The notes below the pieces were generated by a model. That model saw nothing but the letters and a program-made list of their open reading frames with translations. It was not told where the DNA came from and did no database searches. From NCBI RefSeq assembly GCF_020520425.1, contig NC_079488.1, positions 87,773,285-87,837,284 on the forward strand: DNA of 64,000 nucleotides, given 5' to 3'. A program made the translations under genes and the position numbers. Source of the stretch: Spinacia oleracea (Eukaryota; Streptophyta; Magnoliopsida; Caryophyllales; Amaranthaceae). Below are positions 46,201-56,599 of the stretch, in pieces; the first letter of the stretch is position 1, and every line of letters begins with the position of its first letter.

Positions 46201-46977
46201 ATCAAGGATCTCATAAAGAAATATGGAATGGAGTCAGCAAAAAGCAATCATACACCCATGGGAACAACCACAAGGCTAGATGAGGATCAAGAAGGTAAAA
46301 GCGTAGATCAAACGAGGTACAAAGGTATGATTGGTTCACTACTTTATCTTACAGCAAGCAGGCCAGATATTGCCTTCAGTGTAGGTGTTTGTGCTCGCTT
46401 TCAATCTAACCCTAAAGAATCTCATCTTACAGCAGTCAAAAGGATTCTAAGATACTTAAAAGGCACTGACGATTTATGTTTATGGTATCCTAATTATGAT
46501 CATTTTGACCTCAAAGGGTACACAGATGCTGATTATGCAGGTGATCTAGTTAACAGGAAGAGCACATCAGGAATGGTCCAGTTCCTTGGAGCATGTGCAG
46601 TCTCATGGGCATCTAAGAAACAGAACACTGTTGCTCTATCTACAACAGAAGCCGAATATGTTGCAACTGCATCATGTTGTTCCCAAATGTTATGGATCAA
46701 GCAACAACTAAGGGACTTTGGCATGACACTAAAGTGTGTTCCCATATTATGTGACAACACAAGTGCCATCTGCATATCCAAAGATCCAGTCCATCAATCA
46801 AGAGTGAAACACATACACATCAGACATCATTTTCTCAAAGATTATGTTGAAAAGGAACTGGTAAAACTCGAATTCTGTCCTATTGAGGATCAAGTAGCTG
46901 ATATCTTGACAAAACCCTTGAATAGGGGCAGACACGACAAACTAAGGTTAGAACTTGGTATGATTAAAATTAAGTGA
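37214..46977 (+). CDS. Pol polyprotein of the SIRE copia element, split by a TR-GAG insertion
   Basis: It is read in two parts, 37214-37916 and 44507-46977, separated by element B plus one ATACA copy. ATG 37214-37216 starts the +1 frame after gag. The first part has the aspartic protease ([13 protein letters not shown], 37244), the GAG-pre-integrase His-Cys finger (WHKRFGHAS ... CDACIKGKQ) and the start of the integrase core (HMDLCGPM ... VDDFSRY). The second has the rest of the core ([24 protein letters not shown]), RT ([30 protein letters not shown] near 46033) and RNase H ([24 protein letters not shown]). The frame is continuous across the insertion and no other stop is present, so the gene was intact when the insertion occurred. 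As it stands it cannot be translated whole. Confidence 0.92.
37917..39669 (-). repeat. 3' LTR of TR-GAG element B
   Basis: 1753 bp. It holds a minus-strand TATA box (38711-38718) and a GC-rich array (38859-39260) whose units, spaced 75 bp in the regular part, each contain a 10-bp hairpin cagcgaggga ... tccctcgctg. The motif ctgtggattcgaccctg (minus strand, near 37990-38006) is shared with element A. Confidence 0.95.
39670..41482 (-). other. 3' internal region of element B with polypurine tracts
   Basis: Non-coding on the sense strand. The polypurine tract (minus strand TAGCTTGGGGGAATT, 39670-39684) abuts the LTR. A second copy lies at 40533-40546 (tagcttgggggagc on minus). A degenerate third (ttgagggaggat on minus, near 41175) sits in the same context as the 29244 copy in element A. 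Poly-T/C microsatellite-like sequence lies at 40290-40360. Confidence 0.7.
41483..42628 (-). CDS. Gag-like protein of TR-GAG element B
   Basis: An uninterrupted 381-codon ORF; the ATG at 42626-42628 follows an A-rich leader after the primer site. The N-terminal 90 residues ([54 protein letters not shown]) align with element A's ORF. A CX2C...C motif ([17 protein letters not shown], residues about 107-123) may be a degenerate zinc knuckle. Near the C-terminus a (gaaaaa)n microsatellite (about 41651-41720) encodes a run of alternating Ser-Phe. No enzymatic domain is present. The probable role is RNA packaging of the element, inferred from family and position. Confidence 0.75.
   Translation of the reverse strand: MASICLPQFENEVFWRYYYRLGDFLGPNHLFEQWELCMVIYEGLNEDTRLVLDSMSSYIFVEKTPEECWDLIEQLARDTYEWETTMFVEPTLQNFSFPIPQTHTPPPYYCSYCHCHDHDTSLCPYNESYVSIVDPFLRFDMQNFQLEPSYCDMKILYNDDDDGGFVENVSSLEEGYRLTFGTDEEKLDITETLEDEESLMVVESMVEKPLVAKLLVDDFSDEFVHEGGIIGKSINVDPISPPAYVPFSRRLDLFPTSPMLSLSHFINRSPFHDTFDLADLDAHSKTFTLPEEQLEGSCIYSPFSFSFSFSFSFSFSFSFSFSFSFSSSSSDSFSFDFGFSAYLSNTLFERMNMVLLKPYVVLNDMFARAFDKLLKALDSSD
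42727..42743 (-). promoter_or_regulatory. Primer-binding site of TR-GAG element B (tRNA-Asp)
   Basis: On the minus strand it reads TGGCGCCGTTGCCGGGG, a full 17-base complement of the plant tRNA-Asp 3' end including CCA, five bases from the LTR. Confidence 0.93.
42749..44501 (-). repeat. 5' LTR of TR-GAG element B
   Basis: 1753 bp, practically identical to 37917-39669, with a TATA box at 43543-43550 (minus) and the same hairpin array (43691-44092). Confidence 0.95.
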
Positions 46978-47476
46978 TACTCGAGCCAATTTCTTTTCTC
47001 TAAACTCACTTGGATGATCTTTTTGTTTACAACAACAAAAAAAAAAAAAAAAAAACATGTTTTATTCTCTTTACTATTTTAGTTTCTTATTTTTGAATGG
47101 ACTAACAAATACAATCTTGTTGCAAAACCCAGCTGTGTATTACCACAGTCACGTCTGTGCATCACCAAGGTAATTTGCACTACTTACTAGACTTGTACTT
47201 ATTTTGCATTTGTGTGGGAAAATCAAAAATGAATGGAAAGCATTTCTGATTCAATGAATCATATGAACCCGGTGCATGCATGACCCTTCACTTTGTTCAC
47301 TTACACACGCATACCACACTCCAATTCCCAACTCAAAAACCCTTCATATTCCAAATCCTCACCTATAAAATCAATGGGCATCTGATCAAACTTCTCACAC
47401 TTCCCGGAATTTTGAATTTCAAACCTCTCAGCCTTATCAAATCCCTATTTATTCGTCAACTACCTCCTATTTAATC

Positions 47477-49044
47477 ATGACACTCTATCGTCTCACTTTT
47501 CCAAATCCCCAAAACCCTCATTCTCCCTCAATTCCGATTATCACCGCCGTCCCTCTTCAAACTTTACCACCACCACCCACCGACACCATGGCTCCCAAAC
47601 CTCCAAACAAACAACCAGTTCCGAAATCTGCTACAAAGTTAACAACAAAAAGAAAGTTTCTGGTGAAGAAGGAGCAGCCAGCACCAGTTCAGGGGGAACT
47701 CCAATCGCCCATGGAAAAGAAAGTCAAACCTGACGAACCTAGGTATCATTTCTTTCCTAATGATCGCATGCTTCAGGGTTTAAGTGTCGATTTTGCTTGG
47801 TGTAAGGAGGTAGGGTTTGTCGAACTTTTGGAATGTCTAGAGTCACAGGGGTGGACTTTCTTGTTTGAGGTCTGTTCAAATACATGCATGTTTCCGGAAG
47901 CTATGGGGGAATTTTGTTCGAATTTTACTTATTCAAAGGGTGTCTGTCATTCTATGGTCAATGGGACAAAAATTAGGTTTACAGCTGAAAATTTGGGTTC
48001 TTGGTTTAAAGTTCCTGTTTTAGGAGAAGAAGTCTACTATAAGGGGAAGGGTCAAATTGAACTTGCTAATACCACAATGAAGGATGTCTATTCGTACTTT
48101 GGGGGACCAGGGAAAATACCAAAGGCGCTCAATCAATCCTCTCTCACTCCTTTTCAAAAGGTCCTGGTCAATGTGGTCCGTCGGGGTCTGGTTCCTCGCG
48201 CTGACAAAAGGGCCTTAGCTAGCAGACTTGACCTAATCTACATCTACCTCCTTAAAAATCAACATCAAATTAACTTTCCTGCCATTTTATCGCTCATCTC
48301 ACCCACTGCATCTCTCAAAACAATTTCATTGGCTATGGGTCTTTATTGACCTTTATAATGCGAAAAGTGGGTGTTGATCTCACCTCTTACACCTCCGAGC
48401 CACTTAGCCAAGCCCATATTCTGTCTCGAGCCTATCTCAATGGGATTAGTCTCAAAGTCGTTGATGGTGTTGTGTGTGTGGGAAAGATGGGACCAGGTGA
48501 CCAAGGTCCGCTAGATGATGATGAAGGTGATGAGATAGAGGACGAAGATGGTGTGTCTGAAGAGGGTGAGACTGCATTTCCCTGTATGGTCAAGGGAGGG
48601 ACCTCTGAGGGTGGGGCTGTTGATTTGGGACCAAGAGAAAAATCCCCCCCTCTGGTTCCTGCAAAATCAAATTCACTTCAGCATTCTCCTGTTTCTCAAC
48701 CACAAATCAGGCGCAGTCGCCGTATTGCTAGCTCCTCCAAGACTGTGCCTCCATCCGTCTGCATGGTTGATGAGTCGGAATCAGACCACGATGCGGAAAC
48801 TCAGTCAGCTCCTTCCCAAGATGGTATCCTCACTAAGGTAATGGACAGGTTGGATCAGTTGCAGAAGGACAATATCGCCATACATGCCTCACTCCAGCCC
48901 CTGCAGGAGCTTATGGTTCAAGTGCAAATGGAAGAACGTCAATTCTTCAATGATCTGACTGAGCGTCTTGCTGACATGATTCAGGAGGTGGAGGTCCATA
49001 CTGATGCGGATGCTGCAACCGGTCCTGTCTCCCCTCAAGCCTGA
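47477..49044 (+). pseudogene. Env-like ORF of the SIRE copia element, with a frame change
   Basis: It is located between pol and the 3' LTR, the position of the env-like gene in SIRE elements. The first frame starts at ATG 47477 (or ATG 47588, MAPKPPNK) and runs to a stop at 48347-48349. The second, starting 4 bases earlier in another frame, continues to 49044. The first has a domain rich in aromatic residues (YHFFPNDRMLQGLSVDFAWC, GWTFLFEVCSNTC, ENLGSWFKVPVLG) that I associate with the putative plant transposon protein family of these ORFs. The second has an acidic linker and a C-terminal coiled coil (MDRLDQLQKDNIAIHASLQP). I see no signal peptide or transmembrane segment, so a true envelope role is doubtful. 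Confidence 0.75.
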
Positions 49045-49583
49045 TCCTGCCCAACCCTTGCTACAAATTATGAACCCCCCCCCCCTTCCTGTTCCTATAA
49101 ACAATTTTCTGTTGGTTTTTGGTGTGTAAACATTGGTAACTTTGTGTTTTGACCTGCTGTGCTGGGTTTATCATGGCTAATCCTAATTAGCGCGCTTTTC
49201 CTACGTTCTGATGATTTGTTCCCACTAACTTGCAGGGTTGGTATTTGTCTTGTTTTTATGCTGCTATTGCCTAGTTTTGCTTGCAGGGGTGCGGTCAAAC
49301 TCGTTGACCGACTTGAGCTGCGATGAGGTTCCCTGTTTGAGAGGGCAACATGAACCATACATTCCCTTTTGCATAATCGTTTTTCAAATTCCCTTTTTGA
49401 TCATTCCAAAGGGGGAAGAGCTTATAGATTGGCAACTTGTTTCATTCTGTTTTACTCATACATGGTTCTATCTATGTTTTAATTATCTGACTCTATGATT
49501 GGAACTAACCATGTTTTTGCTTTTAAAAAGAATGCTGGATGTCATACAAGTTGAAAGGTTGTCATCATCAAAAAGGGGGAAAT
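49045..49583 (+). other. 3' internal region of the SIRE copia element
   Basis: Non-coding, with a poly-C run (49076-49085), T-rich sequence and the polypurine tract aaaaaggggga (49571-49581) directly before the 3' LTR. Confidence 0.7.
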
Positions 49584-50779
49584 TGTTGGTCCATGAGTTT
49601 TGATGATGACAAGCTTATATGGTGCTTACGTTTTACATTCTAGAATTGGCAGATCAGAATAAGCTGATTGCCTTAAGCTAGTACAAATGCAAGTGAGGAA
49701 GCTTCGAAGGAAGGAATTCAAGTCAAACATCTCCTGGACGCAGCATCAAATAAATATAACAAGACAAGAAGATTCAAGTATGGAAGAAAGGTCCAAGCTT
49801 CTATGAAGGCTTAAGAAGTAGTTGATTAAATACGCAAAGGTATAAGACTATTATCTCGATCATACTGCTAAGTCTGGGAACAGTGGTTTTAAAGAGTCAT
49901 CACCTAAGTTCTTAGAGTTAGCATAATACACTAGGTTTAAGACCAAATGATTATCCGTATTAAAAGGAGTTTTAATATGCTTAAATTAATTCGGTAATAA
50001 TTAAAGATAATCTTTGGAAGAGTTCAAGGAGAAGTTAAAATCTTTAGGTATATGGTAAGTAGAATCCAAATAGGTGTAAAACTTTTTTAAAGATTAAATA
50101 GTTTCCTAACAGAAATCTATCTTTAAGAGAGTCCTAATTTGATTAGAATTGGAAGTCTAGGATTCTAGGGTAAATCACAGAATCACTATAAATATACCAA
50201 AAGATCTTCTCGTATTTTTTTATCAGACTCATAAGCATCAACCGGAGCTTTCAGGTATCACCTTTAAAGTCTTTATTTTTAAGAGTCTGTTCCTGTTCCC
50301 AGTTAGAGCAGTATTGGTTGGTAGGTCTTGTATCTTCGTATTTGCTTTAGTGTTATTTATTCTGTATTTTATTAAAGTTGAATTGATGTATGTTAAGCCT
50401 GAGTCAGGCTTACTAGAGCAAGAGTGAAGGATCTCAAGAGAGATCTGTGAGTTGGAACAATTGAGGGATTGTTTCATAGGGAGAAGGGAACAACGTGGGG
50501 TTGTTCCTAGTCATATGTAATCTGAGGTGATTTACAGATTGTGGCCCGAGTAGATTAGGCTTGTAAAGAAACTGAGTTGTTTTGCCTATTTAGTAGAAGT
50601 GTTTAAGTCCCCAAAGGGGCCGTGGTTTTTTCCTCTCTATTGGGCCTAGAGAGTTTTCCACGCTAAATTGTGCTTGCTCTATTTTGCTGTTTTTGTTCCT
50701 TATTGCGTATAATTTATAAAACTGCAAAAAATCAATTCACCCCCCCCCCCCCCTCTTGTGGAACTCCACGAAACTAACA
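49584..50779 (+). repeat. 3' LTR of the SIRE copia element
   Basis: 1196 bp, the partner of 34142-35330. The terminal poly-C tract is longer here (about 15 C). Confidence 0.93.
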
Positions 50780-50784
50780 ATAGT

Positions 50785-50820
50785 ATAAGGATTTTTAGCT
50801 ATTGTCAAAAAAAAAAAAAA
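50785..50820 (+). mobile_element. 3' end and poly(A) tail of the interrupted LINE
   Basis: The stop codon of the LINE ORF comes just after the copia TSD. A short 3' untranslated region and an A run follow, then the 13-bp TSD at 50821-50833. Other half: 33141-34141. Confidence 0.85.
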
Positions 50821-50833
50821 AACATAATTTTTA

Positions 50834-51539
50834 CGTTTTTATTGTATTCCCGATTATTAAGTTTTTACGATAATTTTATTGAATACGTAGTAAGTAAGTC
50901 CTATATGTTTAGTTCCGACTTCCCTTAAAGTTTTTACGTTAATTTTATTGAATATACGTAGTATGTCCTACTCCTTATATGTTTATTTCTGACTGCCCTT
51001 AATACTATACGTTACACTTCTTATGGTACTTGGTATTTGACTAGCTACTGATCCACAATATTAAGGCTTTTCCTTACCTTTAACTTGCTATAATAACTTT
51101 GAATTTGAACTTCTTATCTCGATCCCAGTATTATTTGTCAAGATTTTGGGGCTCCGCCCTCAACTTTACCCGGACAAATTTGTTCTCGAAACTTATTTTC
51201 ATGTTGAACATTTCTAAACGTAAAATTTGTCAAAATTTATTTAATGTTTAGTTTTATGCATGGAAGAGAAGACAAGTGAAAATGAATAATAAAACTAGTC
51301 AAAGTTGGTGAACAGTTTAGTAGATGTTACAAATATAGACAAAGTCCTTATTTAAGTACTGTAGATGTTACGAACATTCAGTTTGATGAAGTACATATAC
51401 ATTATATAAGGAAGACCTCTTGCCTCATTTTAATTACAACATTCGTTCAATTCCATACATTCTAAGATACAACACACAAGCTTTAATTTGTTCCCTAGCT
51501 TTCCGATACCTAGCTAGCTTTGTATATTTTAACGAAAAC
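50834..51539 (+). promoter_or_regulatory. Upstream region of the dioxygenase gene
   Basis: AT-rich, with a diverged internal duplication (tttttacg..aattttattgaata..cgtagta near 50864-50892 and 50931-50962). A TATA box (TATATAAGG, 51404-51412) lies about 135 bp before the ATG, a plausible promoter for 51540-53023. Confidence 0.5.
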
Positions 51540-53023
51540 ATGGCACCAACAGCAGCTAATTCTCTAAAACCAGTACAAGAATTAGTAGAAGATGGTGTTG
51601 TACCTGAAAAATACATCCAACAATTTGAAGATGACAGTCAAGTAGGCGACAGTCCCCTTCCTTTCATGGACGGTCCAACCATCGACTTTTCACTCCTTTT
51701 ATCATCCAACCAGGAAGAGCTTGCCAAACTTCGTAACGCTCTGAGCTCTTGGGGTTGTTTCCAGGTATGTATATATGTTTTATTTATTACAAAATCATAT
51801 ATTGGCTTAATTTATACTCATGCAGAATATTTAATATAATTTCATTACTACGTACGTACGTCTAAGTGTCTAACTCTAACCTAATGCTATGGAATATATA
51901 TACTCAGCTTGTGAATCATGGTATGACAATTGAATTGCTTGATGAGGTACGTGAAATGAGCAAGCAATTCTTCAAATTGCCACTTGATGAAAAGGAAAAA
52001 TACTCTTCTGTAGGCGATAGCCTTGAAGGTTATGGCAATGACAATGTGATTCGACAAGGGAATTTCAATTGGAATGACAAACTCCATCTTCAGGTTTATC
52101 CAGAGCATAAGCGTCAGCTTCAATATTGGCCACACATACCTCAACATTTCAGGTACGTAATTAAACATCCATAACTTACGTAATTAACAATATGCATGCA
52201 TGGATATATGATGCTAATCGAACAACGTAACGTAACTACATGATCGACACGAATATTGATTAATGATTATTGATTAATGATTATTGATTAATGATTATTG
52301 ATTATTGATTATTGATTATTGATTATTGTGCGCAGTACAACTTTAGACGAATATTCAGTTAAGACTAAGGAAGTATCTGAGACACTCTTAAAGGCCATGT
52401 CCCGTTCACTGAATTTGGAAGAGAATCGGTTCTTTGAACTATGGGGAGATGACAAAGAAGACATAATACATGCAAGGTTTAACTTTTATCCTCGATGTCC
52501 AAGTGCAAAACAAGTTGTTGGTCTGAAAGCACATACAGATGGATCTGCCATCACCGTTCTTTTGCAAGACAAGGAGGTGGAAGGCCTTCAAGTCTTAAAA
52601 GATGCTCAATGGTTTAGGGTTCCTATCATCCCTCAAGCCCTTGTCATCCATGTTGCTGATCAATTGGAGGTAACCTACCTAGCTACTCTTTACAAGATAT
52701 TTTACTACGTACATATATTTTTTTTTATATCCTAATAATTTGGTATGTTATAATTAATGTGATTTTAATTTGTATGGCAGATAGCAAGTAATGGAATATT
52801 CAAGAGTCCAGTTCACAAGGTGGTTATAAATCCACAATGTGACCGTATCTCAATAGCCATGCTTCCTATTCCAAACTCAGAGAAAGAGATAGGGCCACTT
52901 AAGGAGCTCATAACTAAGGAGAGGCCCCAACTCTTCAAGAGGCTCAACAATTATGGCCATGTTTACTTCAAATACATGGCTACTATGGAAAGGCAAATTG
53001 ATGCTGTCAGAATTAATTACTAG
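51540..53023 (+). CDS. 2-oxoglutarate/Fe(II)-dependent dioxygenase, SRG1-like
   Basis: Four exons, 51540-51764, 51908-52152, 52336-52669 and 52781-53023, all with GT-AG junctions and matching phases, give about 348 residues, the normal family length. The N-terminal DIOX_N part covers exons 1-2 (PTIDFSLLLSSNQEELAKLR, WGCFQ, LVNHGM). The 2OG-Fe(II) core has the iron ligands H223 and D225 (AHTDGSAIT) and H280 (SPVHKV), and the 2-oxoglutarate-binding R290-x-S292 (RISIAM). FNFYPRCPSA is also typical. These soluble plant enzymes oxidise specialised metabolites or hormones using O2, Fe(II), 2-oxoglutarate and ascorbate; the substrate cannot be told from sequence. Closest by memory are SRG1/codeine O-demethylase-like proteins. 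This is the only host gene here without a visible lesion. Confidence 0.93.
52256..52330 (+). repeat. Simple repeat at the end of dioxygenase intron 2
   Basis: Copies of gattattgattaat and then gattatt run up to within a few bases of the acceptor (cgcag, 52331-52335). They may serve as a T-rich stretch before the acceptor; length polymorphism is likely. Confidence 0.7.
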
Positions 53024-53955
53024 TTATATTTAGAAATTATTTGTTCCATCTACTTGTGTTTAATTTGTATCCAATAAGTTATTACTCCCACTTATGGTTT
53101 CGTAAGCTATTGCTCGGCATCACCTGACGACTTACATGCATGCATGTATTCAAAATAAATTTTATGTTATGTGTGTTAAAAAAAGACCAAAGTTACCCAT
53201 TTTAATCGATGGCTAAACATTATTTTGTTTTTATCATGTTATTGAATAATGTATCTCTGGCTCTATCCGCTTTGTAGTAAGTCTTTCAATGCAATACAAC
53301 TCATCTCATTCTCACAATAAGGGGAACAGAATTGATGTTAATTTTCGAAAATGATAAAGGTCGCAACATGCAACATTTAAGCCGTGTCACAATGATAACA
53401 TGTCATGTTTATGTGTCATGATTTAAATTGAAAACTAAAATATTTAACTTATACAACCTGTTATACATGTTACAAGAAAAATGTAGGAAAAACTTAATTT
53501 TCTAATTTATTTCCTTCTTTATATCGACTATCGATCTTATTTACATATTTTCATAGTAAAAATATTGCATTAAAAGTAAAAATATTCTGATGACGTATAT
53601 CCTACGTGGTGCCTATATGTATCAATTAAACTCCGACACGTAAGATTGCGACAATTCGCAACTTGTGATCTTTATCATCACCCGTTAATTTTAACATCAG
53701 AACCAAATCCTTTTTACTGTGACATGATGCATATCGATCAATCACATACGTTTTCTTACAGATTTACTTACTTTCTTCACTCTGTCAAAAACTTACCTTT
53801 AGAGTTGATGTTCTGAAAAATCATCGGGTAAGTAGACATCAAACTAAATAATGGTATATCAATCAGAATAAAACTTGAAAGTTATGAAGAAAAAAAGACA
53901 GGTGTTAATATGTTATTAGCTAGCTAGCTAGTCGATCCGATGACGAATAGAATTA
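53024..53955. other. Intergenic region between dioxygenase and RING genes
   Basis: The two genes converge here, so both 3' untranslated regions should fall in it. AT-rich; no other ORF or repeat recognised. Confidence 0.4.
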
Positions 53956-54495
53956 TTATGGCAAGGACCAATCGAGTAACGAACCCAAGCGAAAAGGCCT
54001 TAATAAGGAGAGCAAGTCAGTCCAACTTGGCCAACTCAAGTTGACAACATTCTCTAAATGAAGATCATAATCATCATCATCATTATCATCAGCATTACGA
54101 CCATAATTAGCACTTTGGAAATTATTTGTGGAATGTTGGTGTATTGGGAGGCGGTAACGACATACTGGACAAGTATTATTAATTTGAAGCCAAGACATGA
54201 TGCAATGAGAATGGTAAAAATGATTGCATTCCAATTTCTGTATTTCTTGGTTAAGAAGAAAGTCTTGTTTGCAAATTGGACATGCTGAATCACTGGACAT
54301 GCGCAATGTATCAGCTGTTACTCTGACTAGTTCCTGATTCGTGACATTCTCCTGTGAAGGAGATTCAGGGCTAGGTAGTGGTCGCGAAAGAGAATTATTG
54401 AATGCAAACTGTGGCCTGAGACTGGAACGATGATCATGAGGAGATAGATTGATGATCTGAGCCATTGTGTCTAATAACAGAGCAGCAGACGAAGA

Positions 54496-54539
<44 letters not shown>

Positions 54540-54742
54540 AGGAACTTGAAGGCCTTGAAATATATGTTAATTTCATGGCATACAAGATTATAACAAAGGG
54601 GGCATAAGAAATTGTGTGGGGGGTTAAGAGAAGCTGATGCAAGTCTAACAGTTCGATCACAATGACGACACCAGAAGAAACGATAGGTTCGTGTTCTTCG
54701 AACTCCATCAATCACAACCCGAGGCCTGTTTATTAAAGGCAT
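53956..54742 (-). pseudogene. RING-H2 E3 ubiquitin ligase gene with a frame change
   Basis: No intron is evident. From ATG 54742 (minus) the first frame encodes a zinc-ribbon N-terminus (TYRFFWCRHCDRTVRL ... CPLCYNLVC), as in RING1/RHC1A-like E3 ligases. It then runs into a poly-Tyr reading of a (TAC)n microsatellite. The RING itself is in another frame: CPICKQDF ... LECNHFYHSHC ... NNTCPVCR (near 54282-54150), a complete C3H2C3 finger. The tail is Asn/Asp-rich (DDNDDDDYD). These proteins pass ubiquitin from an E2 to a substrate. The second frame also has its own upstream ATG at 54711, but that start would lose the zinc ribbon. A small indel between about 54620 and 54540 is the simplest explanation. 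A sequencing error, a decayed gene or use of the shorter form are the alternatives. Confidence 0.7.
54500..54539. repeat. (TAG)n microsatellite inside the RING gene
   Basis: About 13 copies of tag (+ strand). It encodes poly-Thr or poly-Tyr depending on the minus-strand frame and lies next to the inferred frame change. Confidence 0.9.
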
Positions 54743-54763
54743 ATATATATATATATATATATA
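54741..54763. repeat. (AT)n microsatellite before the RING gene start
   Basis: A 23-base alternating at run directly 5' of the minus-strand ATG. Likely polymorphic. Confidence 0.9.
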
Positions 54764-55835
54764 GTTGATTGATCTGGGTTGGATGATGAATTCAAACGGT
54801 TGAGATATATTGGTGGAAAAAGGCTATATATGGTGTTGAGGCAGGGGTAATGACTATATATTTATAGGTAATGTGAAAGGAATAAAGTTATGAAGAAGAA
54901 GAATACAAAGTTAGTTTTTGTATGCCTTGCATGTCAATCTTAGTGGTTTAAGCAAAGGATGAGTATTCTACAATAACACGTAACTATACCACATATATAA
55001 AAAATACGGAGTACTTCCATTTCATTTTCTACCTTTTTCTTTTTTATCAAATTATTCCTCTTGCTATTAATTAATGGGACTAGCTATGACTGGTAAGACT
55101 CCTCTAATCACAAAGTAAATCCATGCCAGTTGAAGGGTAACATATGATAGTATCAAGCTGGGTGGCCAAATTCAGAAACTCAAGTACGAAATCAACACTA
55201 GTACTAGTTTTACTTCCCTGAAACCATCATAGTCGATCAAACACCCTCAAACTTAGAAATGCCTTGCATTCTAACAATCTAACTCTAATACCAAGTACTC
55301 CGTATGTTTTAGTATTTTTACATAAACACCAAGTCTTCCCTTTTTCTTCCCTCAAATAAAATAAAATAATAATAATAATTCTTCATTTTTCCCTTGTAGA
55401 ATAAAGATACTCCGTACTAGGAAACGATTGAGTAGCAGTAGTGCTCGAATATGCTAAAATTACTTGTTTCCAAAAAAACTTATAAATGATGCTCTTATGA
55501 ATAACAACAATTTACTACCCGATTAGTTATATTCTTTAATAAAATAGTTACACATTATGATCAAATAGTTATAATCAATTATTATAATCAATCAAACAGT
55601 TGCACTTTTCCATTGTAATAGTGGAGTATATTTTTTCAAAAACTTTTGTGTGCCCCCGATCTACGGTATTTTACTGTACATCCAAATATAAAAGTGAACC
55701 AGACCAAAGATATAAGTGACCTTATTTGAGAACTAAAGTTACCTTACTCAAGTATAAATGTGACCCTAACCATTGAAAAGATGTGACTTCCTAACTAACT
55801 TTAAGATTGTTTTAAAAAGGTTTTTTTGCCAAAAA
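54764..55835. other. Upstream region of the RING gene and intergenic spacer
   Basis: AT-rich with scattered tactccgta phrases (near 55005, 55297, 55407), probably MITE remnants. No gene. A TATA-like tatatatttatagg (54854-54867) could serve the minus-strand RING gene only in the opposite sense, so I do not call a promoter. Confidence 0.4.
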
Positions 55836-56599
55836 GGACCTTTTATAAACGTTTTTTTGCGAGAAAGGACCTTTTATGACGAAATTGGTGAAATGGGACC
55901 TAATACATAATTTTTTTTGTTGATTTGGACTTTTTACCGGTTTCTTGGAGTTGACCCAAGATTCCGGCAACGACTTTGACACGTGGCAACCGGAGAAGGC
56001 CACGTGTCCATTTAATGATTAAAAAAAAAAAAATCCCCCCCAAAAAAAAAATTATCGATTTTTTTTTTTTTTGCCCCAAATCGATTTTTTTTTTGCCCCA
56101 AATCGAAATTAATTTTTTTGCCCCAAATCGATTTTTTTTTTTGCCCCAAATCGATTTTTTTTGCTCCAATTCTCCCTCCAAAATCCCAATTGCCTTAAAG
56201 TTCGTCACTGAAATTGTCTACCACGAATTGTTATTCATAGCCACACGAATGAGGTTTGCTAGTTTTCCCCCTCAATTGTTCTAATTTTGCGTCGAAAAAA
56301 TTAGGGTTCTTCGCAAAATTGGGGCATAAAAAAAGAAATTCGATTTGGGGCCACACAAAAAAAAAAAATCGATTTTTTTTTTTTAGGCTTTTTTTTTTGG
56401 GCAAATTTTTTTTTAATCATTAAATGGACACGTGGCACTCTCCGGTTGCCACGTGTCAAAGTCGTTGCCTGAATCTTGGGTCAACTCCAAAAAACCGGTA
56501 AAAGGTCCCAATCAACAAAAAAAATTATGTTTTAGGTCCCATTTCACCAATTTCGTCATAAAAGGTCCTTTCTCGCAAAAAACCGTTTATAAAAGGTCC
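55836..56599. mobile_element. Fold-back (long inverted repeat) element cut by the second Tat element
   Basis: 55836-56025 and 56418-56599 are inverted copies over about 185 bp. Both carry ggaccttttataaac, gacgaaattggtgaaatggg, ttgacccaagatt and gacacgtggcaaccggag. The left arm extends further out (from about 55818), so the matching outer end of the right arm must lie beyond the gypsy element, outside the window. The loop holds five copies of ttttttgccccaaatcgat (56070-56165), a repeat of its own. No coding content; probably a non-autonomous DNA transposon such as a Mutator-type fold-back. The gypsy TSD is expected to be GGTCC (56595-56599), but the partner is not visible. Confidence 0.7.

Larger units (their letters stand above)
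34142..50779 (+). mobile_element. Complete SIRE-type Ty1/copia retrotransposon, containing TR-GAG element B
   Basis: LTRs of 1189 bp (34142-35330) and 1196 bp (49584-50779) run TGTTGGTCC ... AACTAACA; the length gap is mostly a poly-C tract. The TSD is ATAGT (34137-34141 and 50780-50784). A tRNA-Met primer site and a polypurine tract (aaaaaggggga, 49571-49581) are in place. The gene order gag, protease-integrase-RT-RNase H, then an env-like ORF before the 3' LTR, is that of the SIRE/Maximus lineage. About 15 LTR differences were seen (roughly 1.3%). A 6585-bp TR-GAG element interrupts pol. Confidence 0.93.
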
